In this document: positions 12,841 to 20,302 of the stretch, in pieces
Numbering within the stretch: the stretch's first letter is position 1
How the letters are laid out: every line of letters starts with the position of its first letter
Source of the DNA: a virus
Virus record (IMG/VR): IMGVR_UViG_3300042465_005260
Coordinates: 1 to 38,021 of that record
Strand: one strand, 5' to 3'
Length of the DNA stretch: 38,021 nt
Position numbers and translations under genes: made by a program
Notes under the pieces: generated by a model
What the model saw: only the letters and a program-made list of their open reading frames with translations
Databases searched by the model: none
Told to the model about the DNA's origin: nothing

Positions 12841-13735
12841 CGGAGAACACCTCGCAGCTTTCTTCACAACCGGCGCCTACATCAAAATCGGGGTCGAACA
12901 CGGCGGCCTCATCATGCGCCGGAACAAACGTGTCTTTCTTGCGTTCATATTCCGCAAACAAATCCGCCACACTCATGTTGCCGCGGAAAAATGTGCGGTG
13001 GTAATCCGGCCCTATCGGGCGTTCACGGGTTGCAGGGTCTTTAAGAAACTCCGGGCCAACCTTGCCATATTGCGCCTCCATCTGGCGCGGAAAATCGTAG
13101 TGTTCCGGGTGTTCTGCGATGATGGTCAGATGCTTGCGCAGCGACTTTTTCCAACACCACTTGCAGTTGCCCTGATAGCCCTTGAGTTCAAGCCGAAATG
13201 GTTGCGCGGTCCACCAACTATTGATCTTGGGTTTGGTCATCGGGTGTTCTTTAAGAAGCGGGTAGACGATGCGGCGCTGCTGTGCGGCGGCCGACATCCG
13301 ATCCGCCTCATCGGCGCGGATACCAATGGCCAAGTCGTAAGACCCATTGGCCCAACCGACAGCCCGCGCGTATGCCTCAATGGGCTTCTGTTTCAGGTTA
13401 CGGGTGCAGTCTTTGAATTTCTGATTAGGAATGCCATACTTGCGGATTGCGTCTTCAAACGGTGCGCCGTTCCGCGCGGCGGTGTCAAAAGTCACGACTT
13501 TGTAGCCTGGCGAGCGGCGTTCGCCGTGGTATTGTACCGCTTCTATCCATACGGTTCCGAAACCAAAATGCTCGTCACAGCGCCGCACAAACTCTAGCGT
13601 CTGCTCATTTTCTTGCCCTGTATTTGCGAAGACAGCCAGAACGTCGTCGTAACGATCACGCCAGTTCTGAAGTATCCACCAAGTCATGTAGGCGGATGTT
13701 TCACCGCCCGAAAAGCTGATAAGCAATCGGTTCAT
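12818..13735 (-). CDS. PAPS reductase-like PP-loop enzyme, 305 aa
   Basis: The N terminus MNRLLISFSGGETSAYMTWW contains the SGGxTSA PP-loop of N-type ATP pyrophosphatases (adenine nucleotide alpha hydrolases). Further blocks are VFANTGQENEQTLEFV (about 35-50), DCTRNLKQKPIEAY, IGIRADEADRM, YPLLKEHPMTK and the cysteine motif GNCKWCWKKS. This is the phage 'PAPS reductase/sulfotransferase' type, related in fold to CysH and DndC. The substrate is unknown; sulfur transfer to nucleic acid or a nucleotide modification is possible. An AGAGGAAA site precedes the ATG. It sits in the replication operon just before the polymerase, which favours a nucleic-acid role over assimilatory sulfur metabolism. Confidence 0.87.
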   Translation of the reverse strand: MNRLLISFSGGETSAYMTWWILQNWRDRYDDVLAVFANTGQENEQTLEFVRRCDEHFGFGTVWIEAVQYHGERRSPGYKVVTFDTAARNGAPFEDAIRKYGIPNQKFKDCTRNLKQKPIEAYARAVGWANGSYDLAIGIRADEADRMSAAAQQRRIVYPLLKEHPMTKPKINSWWTAQPFRLELKGYQGNCKWCWKKSLRKHLTIIAEHPEHYDFPRQMEAQYGKVGPEFLKDPATRERPIGPDYHRTFFRGNMSVADLFAEYERKKDTFVPAHDEAAVFDPDFDVGAGCEESCEVFSDEDNTLD

Positions 13736-13760
13736 CGTTTCCTCTTGTGCTGAAGTGGTC

Positions 13761-13790
13761 GGGGCGCGGCCTCGGCAGAAACCGCGCCCC
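13761..13790 (-). terminator. GC-rich stem-loop between operon genes
   Basis: GGGGCGCGG (13761-13769) and CCGCGCCCC (13782-13790) form a perfect 9-bp stem with a 12-base loop, just after the stop of the gene at 13798. No T-run follows on the minus strand, so it may act as an attenuator or mRNA end protector rather than a full terminator. Confidence 0.5.
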
Positions 13791-13797
13791 TCGCCCG

Positions 13798-14436
13798 TTA
13801 CGCGCTGCGACGGCGGCGGGTGGGGGCATCCACCGGCGCTTCGCTTGCGGGCTTCTCTTCGGCCTGACCATCAAGGCTCAGCCAATTCACGACCTCGAAC
13901 ACGGGCGTAAAGATGCGCCCGTAGGACTTGTGGGTGTAGTGGTCCTTCTTCAGCTTCACCGCGGGCACCGGCTTGGCCTGATCGGCCTCGACCTGCGCCG
14001 CAATGTCAAGGGCCAGCTTCTGCACGGCACGCTTGCCGCCGACGCTGGTCACGCTGTAGCGCACCTCAAGTCCCTCGTCCTCGCCGGACATGCACTTGAG
14101 GCTCATGCCGACCTGAAGCTCCCAGCCGCGCTTGGCCTGCGGCGGCGCGGGGTCCAGTTCGGGCAGCGGCTCGTTGACCGGCACCATCTTCTCGGCCAGC
14201 ACCTCGCCATCGCCCCAGGCGATGTAGCCGTGCACGAACGAGAACGGGTTGACGGCCCAGGTGCTGCCCTCCTCGACCTCGGTCTGGTCAGCGCCGAACA
14301 CCCAGTGTCCGGTCTTGTCCATCTTAAGGATCGCAACGCCGTCGGAACCGCCGACGCTCGCATCAAGCGAGCGCAGCGCCTGCGACAGGTTCTGGACGGA
14401 GGGAAGATTGGCCTTAGAAAACACGATAGCGTTCAT
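13798..14436 (-). CDS. conserved phage replication-module protein, 212 aa
   Basis: The product starts MNAIVFSKANLPSVQNLSQA and has conserved-looking blocks AILKMDKTGHWVFGADQTEV, WAVNPFSFVHGYIAWGDGEV, LQVGMSLKCMSGEDEG and a basic C-terminal tail (PTRRRRSA). I have seen this type in phage replication regions next to a DUF2800 nuclease and a PolA-type polymerase, where other phages carry the ssDNA-binding DUF2815 protein. A role as an ssDNA-binding or recombination partner is therefore plausible from position but not shown by motifs. AAAGGACAATAAG before the ATG at 14436 sets the start; the longer open frame to 14538 overlaps the nuclease gene. Confidence 0.82.
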   Translation of the reverse strand: MNAIVFSKANLPSVQNLSQALRSLDASVGGSDGVAILKMDKTGHWVFGADQTEVEEGSTWAVNPFSFVHGYIAWGDGEVLAEKMVPVNEPLPELDPAPPQAKRGWELQVGMSLKCMSGEDEGLEVRYSVTSVGGKRAVQKLALDIAAQVEADQAKPVPAVKLKKDHYTHKSYGRIFTPVFEVVNWLSLDGQAEEKPASEAPVDAPTRRRRSA

Positions 14437-14449
14437 CTTATTGTCCTTT

Positions 14450-15574
14450 CTAGACAAGTTTACCAAGGGCAGCAGCAAGATGCTTGCCGACCTGCAACGA
14501 CGCCGGGCGCGGATCATCCGCGGGTGCCAGCGTGTCACCCGATGAGACGGCGGTGATGAGTCCTTCCGGCATGGCGAGCTTGTGCTTCTTCAGCACCTTC
14601 TCGACCTGCGCCGGGCTCTTCAGCTCCGTCAATTCCTCAGCACTACAGCCTGCTTCGGCAAGGGCTGTCAATGCCGTCTGTTCGTTCACCCACTGGCGCA
14701 TCGCCCGCTTGGGCACCAGCTTCCAGCCGGGCAGCTCGACACCCGCCTCCAGCAGTTCGACGGCCATTTCGCGGGCGTCCCTGATCCAGCCTTCCAGCAG
14801 GTCGATGCTGGCCAAGGCTTCCGAAAGCCGGAAGATGTTGACGCCCTTGATGTTCTCGCGCTTGGCGCGCTCGACGGCGCCGTTGACCAGCGGGCAGATC
14901 GACTTGGCAGCGCACCAGCGGCAGTGGTCGCCGGTCGCCAACGGCGCGTCTGGCCGCTGCGCGGTCTTGACGGCCATGATCAGCTCGGCCTCGAAGCGGC
15001 GCACCCGGTCGAGGTCCGTCACCCAGCGCCGCACATGCGGCGGCTGCACGATGATCACCTCGACCGTCTCGACGCCCTCGAAGGCCCAGCGTGTCGCCTC
15101 GGTGCGAAGTGCGGCAGCCGTGTAGAAGAGCGCCTGCGGGTTCTCTTCAGCCTCGACAGGCACGCCATCGCCAAACTTCCAGTCCAGCAGAATGCCGCGA
15201 TTGCCAATCCGGCCAACAAGATCGGCGGAACCAAAAACACCAGGGAGAGCGTCCCCAAAGCCCACCACCTGCTCGACCGCGTATTCCAACTGTCCATCTG
15301 GGTCGATCTCATCCAGCACCGCCAGTGCGGGCAGCAGCTTGCGCTCCAGCCGGTCCTCCGTCAACTCGATGCCGTTGTACATCAGCCCAAGAAACTCTTC
15401 GGGCCTCTTGGTCGTCTCCAGAATAGTGGCGATGACGTTGTGCAGCAGCGTGCCCTCGTCGGCGTAGCTGCTGGACGGCTTGGGTGGCACCTGCTGCACA
15501 AGCGCGACGCTGCCGGGGCACGCGATGACGCGCTTGGCGGTCGAGCCACCGACGATGTTAGAATGTTGGGCCAT
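14450..15574 (-). CDS. DUF2800-type RecB-like nuclease with Fe-S cysteines
   Basis: A 374-residue protein of the PD-(D/E)XK superfamily. Visible features are C19 near the N terminus (VIACPGSVAL), ADEGTLLHNVIA (helix with His 45), the catalytic strand GSADLVGR (D118) and ILLDWKFG (D131, K133), and a C-terminal cluster HCRWCAAKSICPL (C218, C221, C227). The four cysteines match the Fe-S arrangement of AddB/Cas4-like nucleases. It would process DNA ends during replication or recombination. It is the first gene of the leftward replication operon, with a promoter-like region directly upstream at 15601-15629, and the ATG at 15574 follows an AGGAGA site. Confidence 0.9.
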   Translation of the reverse strand: MAQHSNIVGGSTAKRVIACPGSVALVQQVPPKPSSSYADEGTLLHNVIATILETTKRPEEFLGLMYNGIELTEDRLERKLLPALAVLDEIDPDGQLEYAVEQVVGFGDALPGVFGSADLVGRIGNRGILLDWKFGDGVPVEAEENPQALFYTAAALRTEATRWAFEGVETVEVIIVQPPHVRRWVTDLDRVRRFEAELIMAVKTAQRPDAPLATGDHCRWCAAKSICPLVNGAVERAKRENIKGVNIFRLSEALASIDLLEGWIRDAREMAVELLEAGVELPGWKLVPKRAMRQWVNEQTALTALAEAGCSAEELTELKSPAQVEKVLKKHKLAMPEGLITAVSSGDTLAPADDPRPASLQVGKHLAAALGKLV

Positions 15575-15600
15575 ACTGTCGTCTCCTGTTGTTTCGTCAG

Positions 15601-15646
15601 TCGTTACAGATTTCTTGTTGACCTGTCAAGCATTGTTTGTTAGAGG
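15601..15646. promoter_or_regulatory. divergent promoters with overlapping -35 elements
   Basis: TTGACC (plus, 15618-15623) and TTGACA (minus, 15624-15629) abut, forming TTGACCTGTCAA. Leftward, TAACGA lies 17 bases away (15601-15606); rightward, TAGAGG lies 17 bases away (15641-15646). Both -10 boxes are weak. The region separates the replication operon from the VRR-NUC/methyltransferase operon. TTGTTGAC (15616-15622) echoes the sequence at the 5083-5107 operator. Confidence 0.55.
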
Positions 15647-15652
15647 ATGGTC

Positions 15653-15967
15653 ATGGTACGCGAAAGTGAGATTGAACAGTATTTCGTCTGGACAGTGCAA
15701 CGCATGGGCGGGACGGCCTACAAGTTCAAGTCGCCCAACCACCGCGGCGTGGCCGACCGCATCGCCTGTCTGCCGGACGGGTCCGTCCACTTCGTTGAGC
15801 TGAAGGCACCCGGCGGGCGGCTGGCCCCGCTCCAGAAGCTGTTCGCGGCCCGCATGCGGGCGCTCGGGCAAAACTACACGGTATTATGGTCCAAGACGGA
15901 GATCGACGCATGGCGGCATACTATAACGAGTTCGACCCCTACGCAGCCCAATGGCTGCGCAACCTGA
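15653..15967 (+). CDS. VRR-NUC domain nuclease, 104 aa
   Basis: This short protein consists of a single VRR-NUC fold: E7 near the N terminus, QRMGGTAYKFKSPNHRGVAD (16-35, with catalytic-type D35), VHFVELKAPGGRLAPLQ (45-61, with E49-x-K51 and Q61). It is a stand-alone PD-(D/E)XK endonuclease common in phages and often linked to SNF2-like helicases, as here (17186-18523); it may act on branched DNA. GAGGA six bases upstream favours the ATG at 15653 over 15647. Its 3' end overlaps the methyltransferase start by 58 bases. Confidence 0.9.
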   Translation: MVRESEIEQYFVWTVQRMGGTAYKFKSPNHRGVADRIACLPDGSVHFVELKAPGGRLAPLQKLFAARMRALGQNYTVLWSKTEIDAWRHTITSSTPTQPNGCAT

Positions 15968-17202
15968 TCGACAGTAAACTGATAGCGGAAGGTGATGTAG
16001 ATGACAGATCAATTCGGGACGTGGCTCCGGGCGACCTCAAGGGTTACACGCAATGCCACTTCTTCGCCGGTATCGGTGTCTGGTCCTACGCCCTCCGTCT
16101 TGCAGGATGGCCCGACGACCGCTCCGTCTGGACCGGCTCTTGCCCCTGCCAGCCCTTCAGCGCCGCCGGAAAAGGGGCAGGATTTGCCGATGAGCGCCAC
16201 CTCTGGCCCGAGTTCCACCGGCTCATCAGCGAGTGCCGTCCTCCAGTCGTCTTTGGAGAGCAGGTTGCGAGTAAGGACGGCCTCGGCTGGCTCGACACTG
16301 TACAGTCTGACATGGAAGCATCGGGCTACGCCCTTGGGGCGGCAGATCTGTGCGCTGCGGGCGTCGGCGCCCCGCACATCCGCCAGCGTCTCTGGTTTGT
16401 TGGAGAAAGGCTGGACGACACCGCAGGCGCACGACACGACGGGGCGCTCGCTCGGGCAGAAGGAGAAGCACGGGACGAAGCACGGCTGCGCCTGTCTGGT
16501 GAGGGACGCGGATCTGGCGGGCTGGCAGACACCCAAGGTCAGCGATACGTCCAGCGAGAAGTGGGCCACGAAGGTCGCACGGAACGCGCGGCTGGTAGCA
16601 GCCGGAAAGACGAAGGGTTGCGGCAGTCCGGCGCTTCCAGCGCAAGCGGAGATGGCGGGCTGGCCGACACCTCGCTCGACGGACGGCGACAAGGGATCGA
16701 GAACGGCGGAAGGCTGCGAAGCGGAGATCGCGCGGAAGGGTCGGCTGGACGATCTGCCATCGACAGCGACCTATTTGGCGGGCTGGGTCACCACCACCAC
16801 CAGGGACTGGAAGGACAGCGGCGCGGATATCAAGCCGAGGGAGGACGGCTCGGAGCGGTTCGACCAGTTGCCGAGGCAGGCCAATCTGGCGGGTTGGCCG
16901 ACGACGACGACGACGGACGCAGCGCGCGGCAATGGAACGATCAGGCCACACGATACGGGCATTCCCCTGCCGCAACGGGTCACGATGATCGACAGGGATC
17001 GCCCAGCCCGACTAACGGTCACTGGCGAAATGCTGATTGGCTCCACTGCCGGGATGGAAAGTGGCGGCCAGTTGAACCCGGCACATTCCCGCTGGCTCAT
17101 GGGGCTCCCGCCCGCGTGGGACGCCTGCGCGCCTACGGCAATGCCATCGTCCCGCAAGCAGCGGCAGAAGTGATAGGAGCCTACCTTGACGCTCGCCCTT
17201 AG
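15910..17202 (+). CDS. C5 cytosine DNA methyltransferase
   Basis: A 430-residue enzyme that would transfer a methyl group from S-adenosylmethionine to cytosine C5, probably to protect phage DNA from restriction. Motif I is [12 protein letters not shown] (51-62), motif [11 protein letters not shown] with catalytic C80, motif VI VVFGEQV (E117), motif [13 protein letters not shown] (155-163) and motif [11 protein letters not shown] near the C terminus (410-415). The middle third, where the target-recognition region lies, is low in complexity with repeated GGLADT-like blocks and shares its DNA with the gene at 16001-17173 in another frame. GGAG about eight bases upstream supports the ATG. The target sequence cannot be deduced. 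Confidence 0.95.
   Translation: MAAYYNEFDPYAAQWLRNLIDSKLIAEGDVDDRSIRDVAPGDLKGYTQCHFFAGIGVWSYALRLAGWPDDRSVWTGSCPCQPFSAAGKGAGFADERHLWPEFHRLISECRPPVVFGEQVASKDGLGWLDTVQSDMEASGYALGAADLCAAGVGAPHIRQRLWFVGERLDDTAGARHDGALARAEGEARDEARLRLSGEGRGSGGLADTQGQRYVQREVGHEGRTERAAGSSRKDEGLRQSGASSASGDGGLADTSLDGRRQGIENGGRLRSGDRAEGSAGRSAIDSDLFGGLGHHHHQGLEGQRRGYQAEGGRLGAVRPVAEAGQSGGLADDDDDGRSARQWNDQATRYGHSPAATGHDDRQGSPSPTNGHWRNADWLHCRDGKWRPVEPGTFPLAHGAPARVGRLRAYGNAIVPQAAAEVIGAYLDARP
16001..17173 (+). CDS. overlapping-frame protein with AGWxTPxxxD repeats, 390 aa
   Basis: Entirely inside the methyltransferase gene, this second frame runs 390 codons without a stop. It starts at an ATG behind GGAAGGTGATGTAG, a usable ribosome binding site. 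The product has a Ser/Pro/Thr-rich N terminus, then LESRLR and [20 protein letters not shown] (98-117), five GW-x-T blocks (GWTTPQAHD 137, GWQTPKVSD 174, GWPTPRSTD 220, GWVTTTTRD 261, GWPTTTTTD 298), and the end [21 protein letters not shown] recognise these blocks from many phage proteins of unknown function that accompany C5 methyltransferases. The repeats are the +1 reading of the LADT blocks in the methyltransferase. It is therefore probably a real, dual-coded gene. Confidence 0.68.
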   Translation: MTDQFGTWLRATSRVTRNATSSPVSVSGPTPSVLQDGPTTAPSGPALAPASPSAPPEKGQDLPMSATSGPSSTGSSASAVLQSSLESRLRVRTASAGSTLYSLTWKHRATPLGRQICALRASAPRTSASVSGLLEKGWTTPQAHDTTGRSLGQKEKHGTKHGCACLVRDADLAGWQTPKVSDTSSEKWATKVARNARLVAAGKTKGCGSPALPAQAEMAGWPTPRSTDGDKGSRTAEGCEAEIARKGRLDDLPSTATYLAGWVTTTTRDWKDSGADIKPREDGSERFDQLPRQANLAGWPTTTTTDAARGNGTIRPHDTGIPLPQRVTMIDRDRPARLTVTGEMLIGSTAGMESGGQLNPAHSRWLMGLPPAWDACAPTAMPSSRKQRQK

Positions 17203-18523
17203 ACCCTACCAGAACGACGCCGTGACGTTCCTGTACGAGCGTGACCGCGCCATGATCCTGGCCCCGGTGGGCGCGGGCAAGACCGCCATCACGCTCACCG
17301 CCATGCAAGAGTTCATGGTCAACGGCGTGGTCAAGCGGTGGCTGGTCGTCGCCCCCAAGCGGGTCTGCACCGACGTGTGGCCGGTCGAGGCCCCCAAGTG
17401 GGCACCGGACCTGACCATCGCCGTGGCGGTCGGCAACGCCGCCAAGCGCCGCGCCGCCTTCGCCTCAGACGCCGCGGTGGTCGTGGTCAACTACGACGTT
17501 CTCGACGTCGTGGGCGAGGACTTCGCGCGGTTTGACGGCATCGTGTTCGACGAACTGACCCGGCTCAAGAACCCGTCCGGCAAGCGGTTCAAGGCACTGC
17601 ACAAGCACCTAGGGCGCTTCAACGTGCGGATCGGCCTCACCGGGTCGTTCACGTCGAACGGGCTGGAGGATGTGTTCGGGCAGTGCTTCGTGATCGACCA
17701 GACGCTGTTGGGCCGCACCAAGGGGGCGTTCCTGCAGCAGTACTTCGTCTGCATGAACCGGGACTTTGGCGAGTGGACGCCGCGCCGCGGTGCGCTGGAG
17801 CAGGTGATGACCCGCATCCGCCCGGCGACGTTCGTGCTGGAGCCCGGCGTCTACAAGGACAAGCTGCCGCCGTGCCATGTCGTTGAGATGCGCTGCGACA
17901 TGCCCGACCGCGAGCCATACGAGAAGATGAAACGCGAGTTTGTCTGGCAGGACATCACCGCCCTGTCGGCCGCTGCCGTCACAACCAAGCTCCAGCAGAT
18001 GGCCAGCGGCTGGGTGTACGACAGTGTCTCAACGGCGTCAGAGACCGCGGGCCAGTTCAAGGTCACCAAGGCGGCTCACTGGTTCTCGACGCACCGCTTC
18101 GACCTGCTGGACGAGGTGCTGGAGGGCAACCAGCGGGCCAATACGCTGATCGTTTACAACTTCATCGAGGAGTTGGCGGAACTGAAGCGCCGCTATCCTG
18201 GGCGGCTGTGGACGCTGGACGACGGCGCCGACGTGATCGAGCGCTGGAACGCGGGCAAGATCCCGCTGCTGGCGGTCCACCCCAAGTCGGCGGGCCACGG
18301 CCTCAACCTGCAACATGGCGGCCACCACCTGGTGTTCCTGTCGCTGCCGTGGTCGCTGGAACTTTACGAGCAGGTCGTCGGCCGTCTGCACCGCAGCGGG
18401 CAGGAGCGCGACGTGTGGGTCTACGTCCTGCTGACGAACAAGACCATCGACGAGCGCATCTGGGCGGCCCTTGCCGACAAGCGCGCCATATCGGACATTG
18501 CACTGGAGGAGTTGAAGGGATGA
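17186..18523 (+). CDS. SNF2-like superfamily 2 helicase
   Basis: A 445-residue DNA-dependent ATPase of the compact phage SNF2 type. Motif I is APVGAGKT (26-33), motif II is a DE pair in IVFDELTRLK (122-123), motif III LTGSF (151-155), motif V SAGHGLNLQ (368-376) and motif VI QVVGRLHRSGQ (396-406). Such helicases often pair with VRR-NUC nucleases, as found two genes upstream, suggesting joint DNA processing. The start is TTG at 17186 with AGGAG six bases upstream; the next Met would remove the Q-like N-terminal region RPYQ. It overlaps the methyltransferase by 17 bases and the next gene by ATGA. Confidence 0.95.
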   Translation: MTLALRPYQNDAVTFLYERDRAMILAPVGAGKTAITLTAMQEFMVNGVVKRWLVVAPKRVCTDVWPVEAPKWAPDLTIAVAVGNAAKRRAAFASDAAVVVVNYDVLDVVGEDFARFDGIVFDELTRLKNPSGKRFKALHKHLGRFNVRIGLTGSFTSNGLEDVFGQCFVIDQTLLGRTKGAFLQQYFVCMNRDFGEWTPRRGALEQVMTRIRPATFVLEPGVYKDKLPPCHVVEMRCDMPDREPYEKMKREFVWQDITALSAAAVTTKLQQMASGWVYDSVSTASETAGQFKVTKAAHWFSTHRFDLLDEVLEGNQRANTLIVYNFIEELAELKRRYPGRLWTLDDGADVIERWNAGKIPLLAVHPKSAGHGLNLQHGGHHLVFLSLPWSLELYEQVVGRLHRSGQERDVWVYVLLTNKTIDERIWAALADKRAISDIALEELKG

Positions 18524-18720
18524 GTTGGAATTGGCACGATTTGAACGTGGTTCTGGCGATGCGTGACGAGCACCAGGTCAAGGCCATGCTGGACGAGGAG
18601 GTCGAGGTCCACAAGCGCCCGACCTACGCGGTGCGCATCCACCAGCGCTACACGACGCTGCGCGCGGTACGCGAACGCAAGGAAATTCTTGCCGCACTCT
18701 CAGGAGACAAGCATGAGTGA
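18520..18720 (+). CDS. small conserved protein, 66 aa
   Basis: The ATG overlaps the helicase stop (ATGA) after GAAGGGA, and the frame ends 66 codons later, overlapping the next ATG. The product starts MSWNWHDLNVVLAMRDEHQV and continues KAMLDEEVEVHKRPTYAVRI, ending in basic residues. It is soluble and helical. Its close coupling to the SNF2-like helicase suggests a functional link; I do not know a family name. The frame is open much further upstream inside the helicase, which is a shadow. Confidence 0.75.
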   Translation: MSWNWHDLNVVLAMRDEHQVKAMLDEEVEVHKRPTYAVRIHQRYTTLRAVRERKEILAALSGDKHE

Positions 18721-18997
18721 TATTGTGAAGAGGCTGCGGGAGGGATGTGGATGCAACTACCCGGAAACAACCTGTATGGCCGAGAGCGAATGCCGGGATG
18801 CATTTGAAGCCGCCGACACCATCACCCGCCTCACCGCAGAGGTGGAGAGGAGGGACGCGGCGTTGCGTGAGTGCGAGGCGGAATTGAATGCCTACTACCG
18901 AATGGAATATCCGAGCGACCACCCATACAGCCAGAAGAAATTGGCGCAGGCAATGGCGTCAAACCCAGCCACCGTTGCACTGAAGGAGAAGCCATGA
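18713..18997 (+). CDS. coiled-coil phage protein of the 'DIVKRLR' type, 94 aa
   Basis: The product starts MSDIVKRLREGCGCNYPETT and then shows a helix AADTITRLTAEVERRDAALR. Phage genomes carry many such accessory proteins with an N-terminal DIVxRLR, a variable cysteine-containing middle, a DAADxIxRLxAEVERL helix and a variable tail; their roles are unknown. An AGGAG site lies inside the end of the upstream gene. Four cysteines occur in residues 12-27 (CGC..C..C pattern), which could bind metal. It overlaps both neighbours by a few bases. Confidence 0.8.
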   Translation: MSDIVKRLREGCGCNYPETTCMAESECRDAFEAADTITRLTAEVERRDAALRECEAELNAYYRMEYPSDHPYSQKKLAQAMASNPATVALKEKP

Positions 18998-19377
18998 CTG
19001 ACATCATAGACGAACGCGAGAAAACCCACGGCGATTATTATCAAGTGTCTATGATGGCACAGGAACTGAAGGACGCCATGCGCCGCGGCAAGAACTGGAG
19101 GACGCTTGACGACACCCAGCGCGAGACGCTGGAGATGATCGCCAGCAAGATTGGTCGCATCTTGTCGGGCAATCCGCACGAGGTCGATCACTGGCGGGAC
19201 ATCGCTGGCTACGCCACGCTGATCGAGCGGTGGCTTACCTCTTGCACCGCTTCCGATGATGATCCCACTCGCCGCCACGGCGGATGCAATCCCGCCACGC
19301 CTGCTCCTGTTCGGGAGGCATCCGTTTGGCCAATAACGCCAGAAGAAGAGGAAGAACGGGCCGTACAGCAGCCGTGA
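18994..19377 (+). CDS. DUF6378-like phage protein with extended tail, 127 aa
   Basis: Residues 1-80 carry MTDIIDEREKTHGDYYQVSM, QRETLEMIASKIGRILSGNP and DHWRDIAGYATLIERWL, the pattern of a phage family I recall as DUF6378, related in look to small all-alpha nucleotide-binding proteins; function unknown. The family usually ends soon after the last helix. Here the frame runs about 45 residues further (Pro/Glu-rich, ending EEEERAVQQP) antisense to the convergent gene at 19235-19477. The ATG overlaps the upstream stop (ATGA) and has AAGGAG before it. The tail may be non-conserved. Confidence 0.82.
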   Translation: MTDIIDEREKTHGDYYQVSMMAQELKDAMRRGKNWRTLDDTQRETLEMIASKIGRILSGNPHEVDHWRDIAGYATLIERWLTSCTASDDDPTRRHGGCNPATPAPVREASVWPITPEEEEERAVQQP

Positions 19378-19477
19378 CCAGGCCGATCCAGAAGGACGGC
19401 CGTTGGGCAACGAGAAAGCCGCCCGCGCCAATGCCGATGAACAGCACGACGATGGCGGCAATCTCGATCCAGTTCAC
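19235..19477 (-). CDS. small membrane protein at the end of the lysis cassette, 80 aa
   Basis: The product has two hydrophobic stretches (IEIAAIVVLFIGIGAGGFLV at 4-23 and a helix at about 30-50 with AAVRPVLPLLLALLAKRM) and then a basic, Trp/Cys-containing tail (WRDCIRRGGEWDHHRKRCKR). It could be a holin-like or spanin-associated protein. Its ATG overlaps the stop of the holin-like gene upstream, placing it last in the late operon. Its 3' half is antisense to the end of the DUF6378-like gene over 143 bp. Function is inferred from position and membrane character. Confidence 0.72.
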   Translation of the reverse strand: MNWIEIAAIVVLFIGIGAGGFLVAQRPSFWIGLVTAAVRPVLPLLLALLAKRMPPEQEQAWRDCIRRGGEWDHHRKRCKR

Positions 19478-19635
19478 TTCTTGGCCCAGATAGACCAGCC
19501 AGCGGCGAAAATGACGCCGAGCGCACCGATGATCTCGTTCATGGCGGTGGCGTCAATAACTCCGGTTCCGACAACGTAACCGCCACCAGCCGCAAGAATG
19601 GCGCGCACTACGCCCCAAACCATTTCCTTCGTCAT
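19474..19635 (-). CDS. putative holin, 53 aa
   Basis: The protein starts MTKEMVWGVVRAILAAGGGY and has two membrane-compatible stretches separated by a short acidic turn (about 6-25 and 33-50, ending GWSIWAKK). Small size, two hydrophobic helices, a charged C terminus and a position directly next to the endolysin are the usual marks of a phage holin, which opens the inner membrane at lysis. The ATG at 19635 overlaps the endolysin stop; the longer frame to 19725 lies inside the endolysin gene. No holin family could be confirmed by eye. Confidence 0.72.
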   Translation of the reverse strand: MTKEMVWGVVRAILAAGGGYVVGTGVIDATAMNEIIGALGVIFAAGWSIWAKK

Positions 19636-20057
19636 GTCTTCGCTCCTGTCTTGGTGCCGGGATACTGGACCCACGGCAGTTGAAAATGTGGCCCATCTTT
19701 GAAACTTGTCCACGCCCCGCCCCACTCCAGCAGCACACCTTCCTTCTTGGCTGCCGCCTTCATGCGCTTGGCCAGCTTGTCGTAGGTCGGCCAGTCCCAG
19801 CGCACCGCGCCCTTGATCGTGCAGGCCAGATCGACGGCGTGTGAGTAGCCGTTGGCGGCAGGGATGTGGCGCGAGCGCAGCGTCTTGCTGGCGCCCTTGG
19901 CCTTGAGGATCTTCTGCTCCTCCAGCGTGCGCACGCCGCAGGTGACGACGAAGCCCGTGTCGGCCTCGGCCCAGTCTTCAGCGCAGCGCAGCACGACGCG
20001 CACCAGGTCGGGATGGACGCCCTTGAGCTTGGCGAAGGACGCGCTGTTCAGCTTCAT
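19632..20057 (-). CDS. M15-family L,D-peptidase endolysin
   Basis: A 141-residue zinc peptidase of the VanY/L-alanyl-D-glutamate peptidase type that would cut peptidoglycan cross-bridges at lysis. The zinc-site motif is SRHIPAANGYSHAVDLA (62-78, ligands H64 and D76 with H73), an EWGG block lies at 111-114, and the last ligand is H124 in DGPHFQLP. VRTLEEQ (42-48) is the usual substrate-site helix start. There is no signal peptide, so export needs the holin. It overlaps the neighbours on both sides by four bases. Confidence 0.94.
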   Translation of the reverse strand: MKLNSASFAKLKGVHPDLVRVVLRCAEDWAEADTGFVVTCGVRTLEEQKILKAKGASKTLRSRHIPAANGYSHAVDLACTIKGAVRWDWPTYDKLAKRMKAAAKKEGVLLEWGGAWTSFKDGPHFQLPWVQYPGTKTGAKT

Positions 20058-20296
20058 TTGCGCAGCGCCTCCTCGATGCTGTCAAGCTTCTGCATGATCG
20101 CGCGGCTCGTCTCGCGGATCTCCTTGATCTCGCGGTCGTGGGCCAATGTAGCGGTTGCAGTCTGGGCCTGAAGCACCGCGATGGCCGTCTCATGCGCCTG
20201 CTGCTGGCGATAGATCACCCAGACAAACGCGGCCACTGGCGCGATGATCCATTGCATGATGGCACCGAGCACTTTGAATGTTTGATCGTCAAGCAC
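20054..20296 (-). CDS. membrane-anchored coiled-coil protein of lysis cassette, 80 aa
   Basis: The product has one transmembrane helix (IMQWIIAPVAAFVWVIY, about 13-29) followed by an extended charged helix (QQQAHETAIAVLQAQTATAT, then HDREIKEIRETSRAIMQKL) to the end. A single N-terminal anchor plus coiled coil next to holin and endolysin resembles an i-spanin, although this could also be a different class of holin or regulator. The ATG at 20296 follows the ejection-protein gene; its stop overlaps the endolysin ATG. Confidence 0.75.
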   Translation of the reverse strand: MLDDQTFKVLGAIMQWIIAPVAAFVWVIYRQQQAHETAIAVLQAQTATATLAHDREIKEIRETSRAIMQKLDSIEEALRK

Positions 20297-20302
20297 GGCA
20301 CG

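Noticed and set aside
14582-15643. 353-codon plus-strand ORF opposite the DUF2800-type nuclease
   Set aside because: Antisense shadow; the nuclease on the minus strand has intact motifs and fits its operon.
18208-18519. Upstream extension of the 66-aa gene inside the helicase
   Set aside because: It overlaps the helicase C-terminal motifs in another frame and is Arg/Pro-rich; the ATG at 18520 overlaps the helicase stop as expected for a coupled gene.
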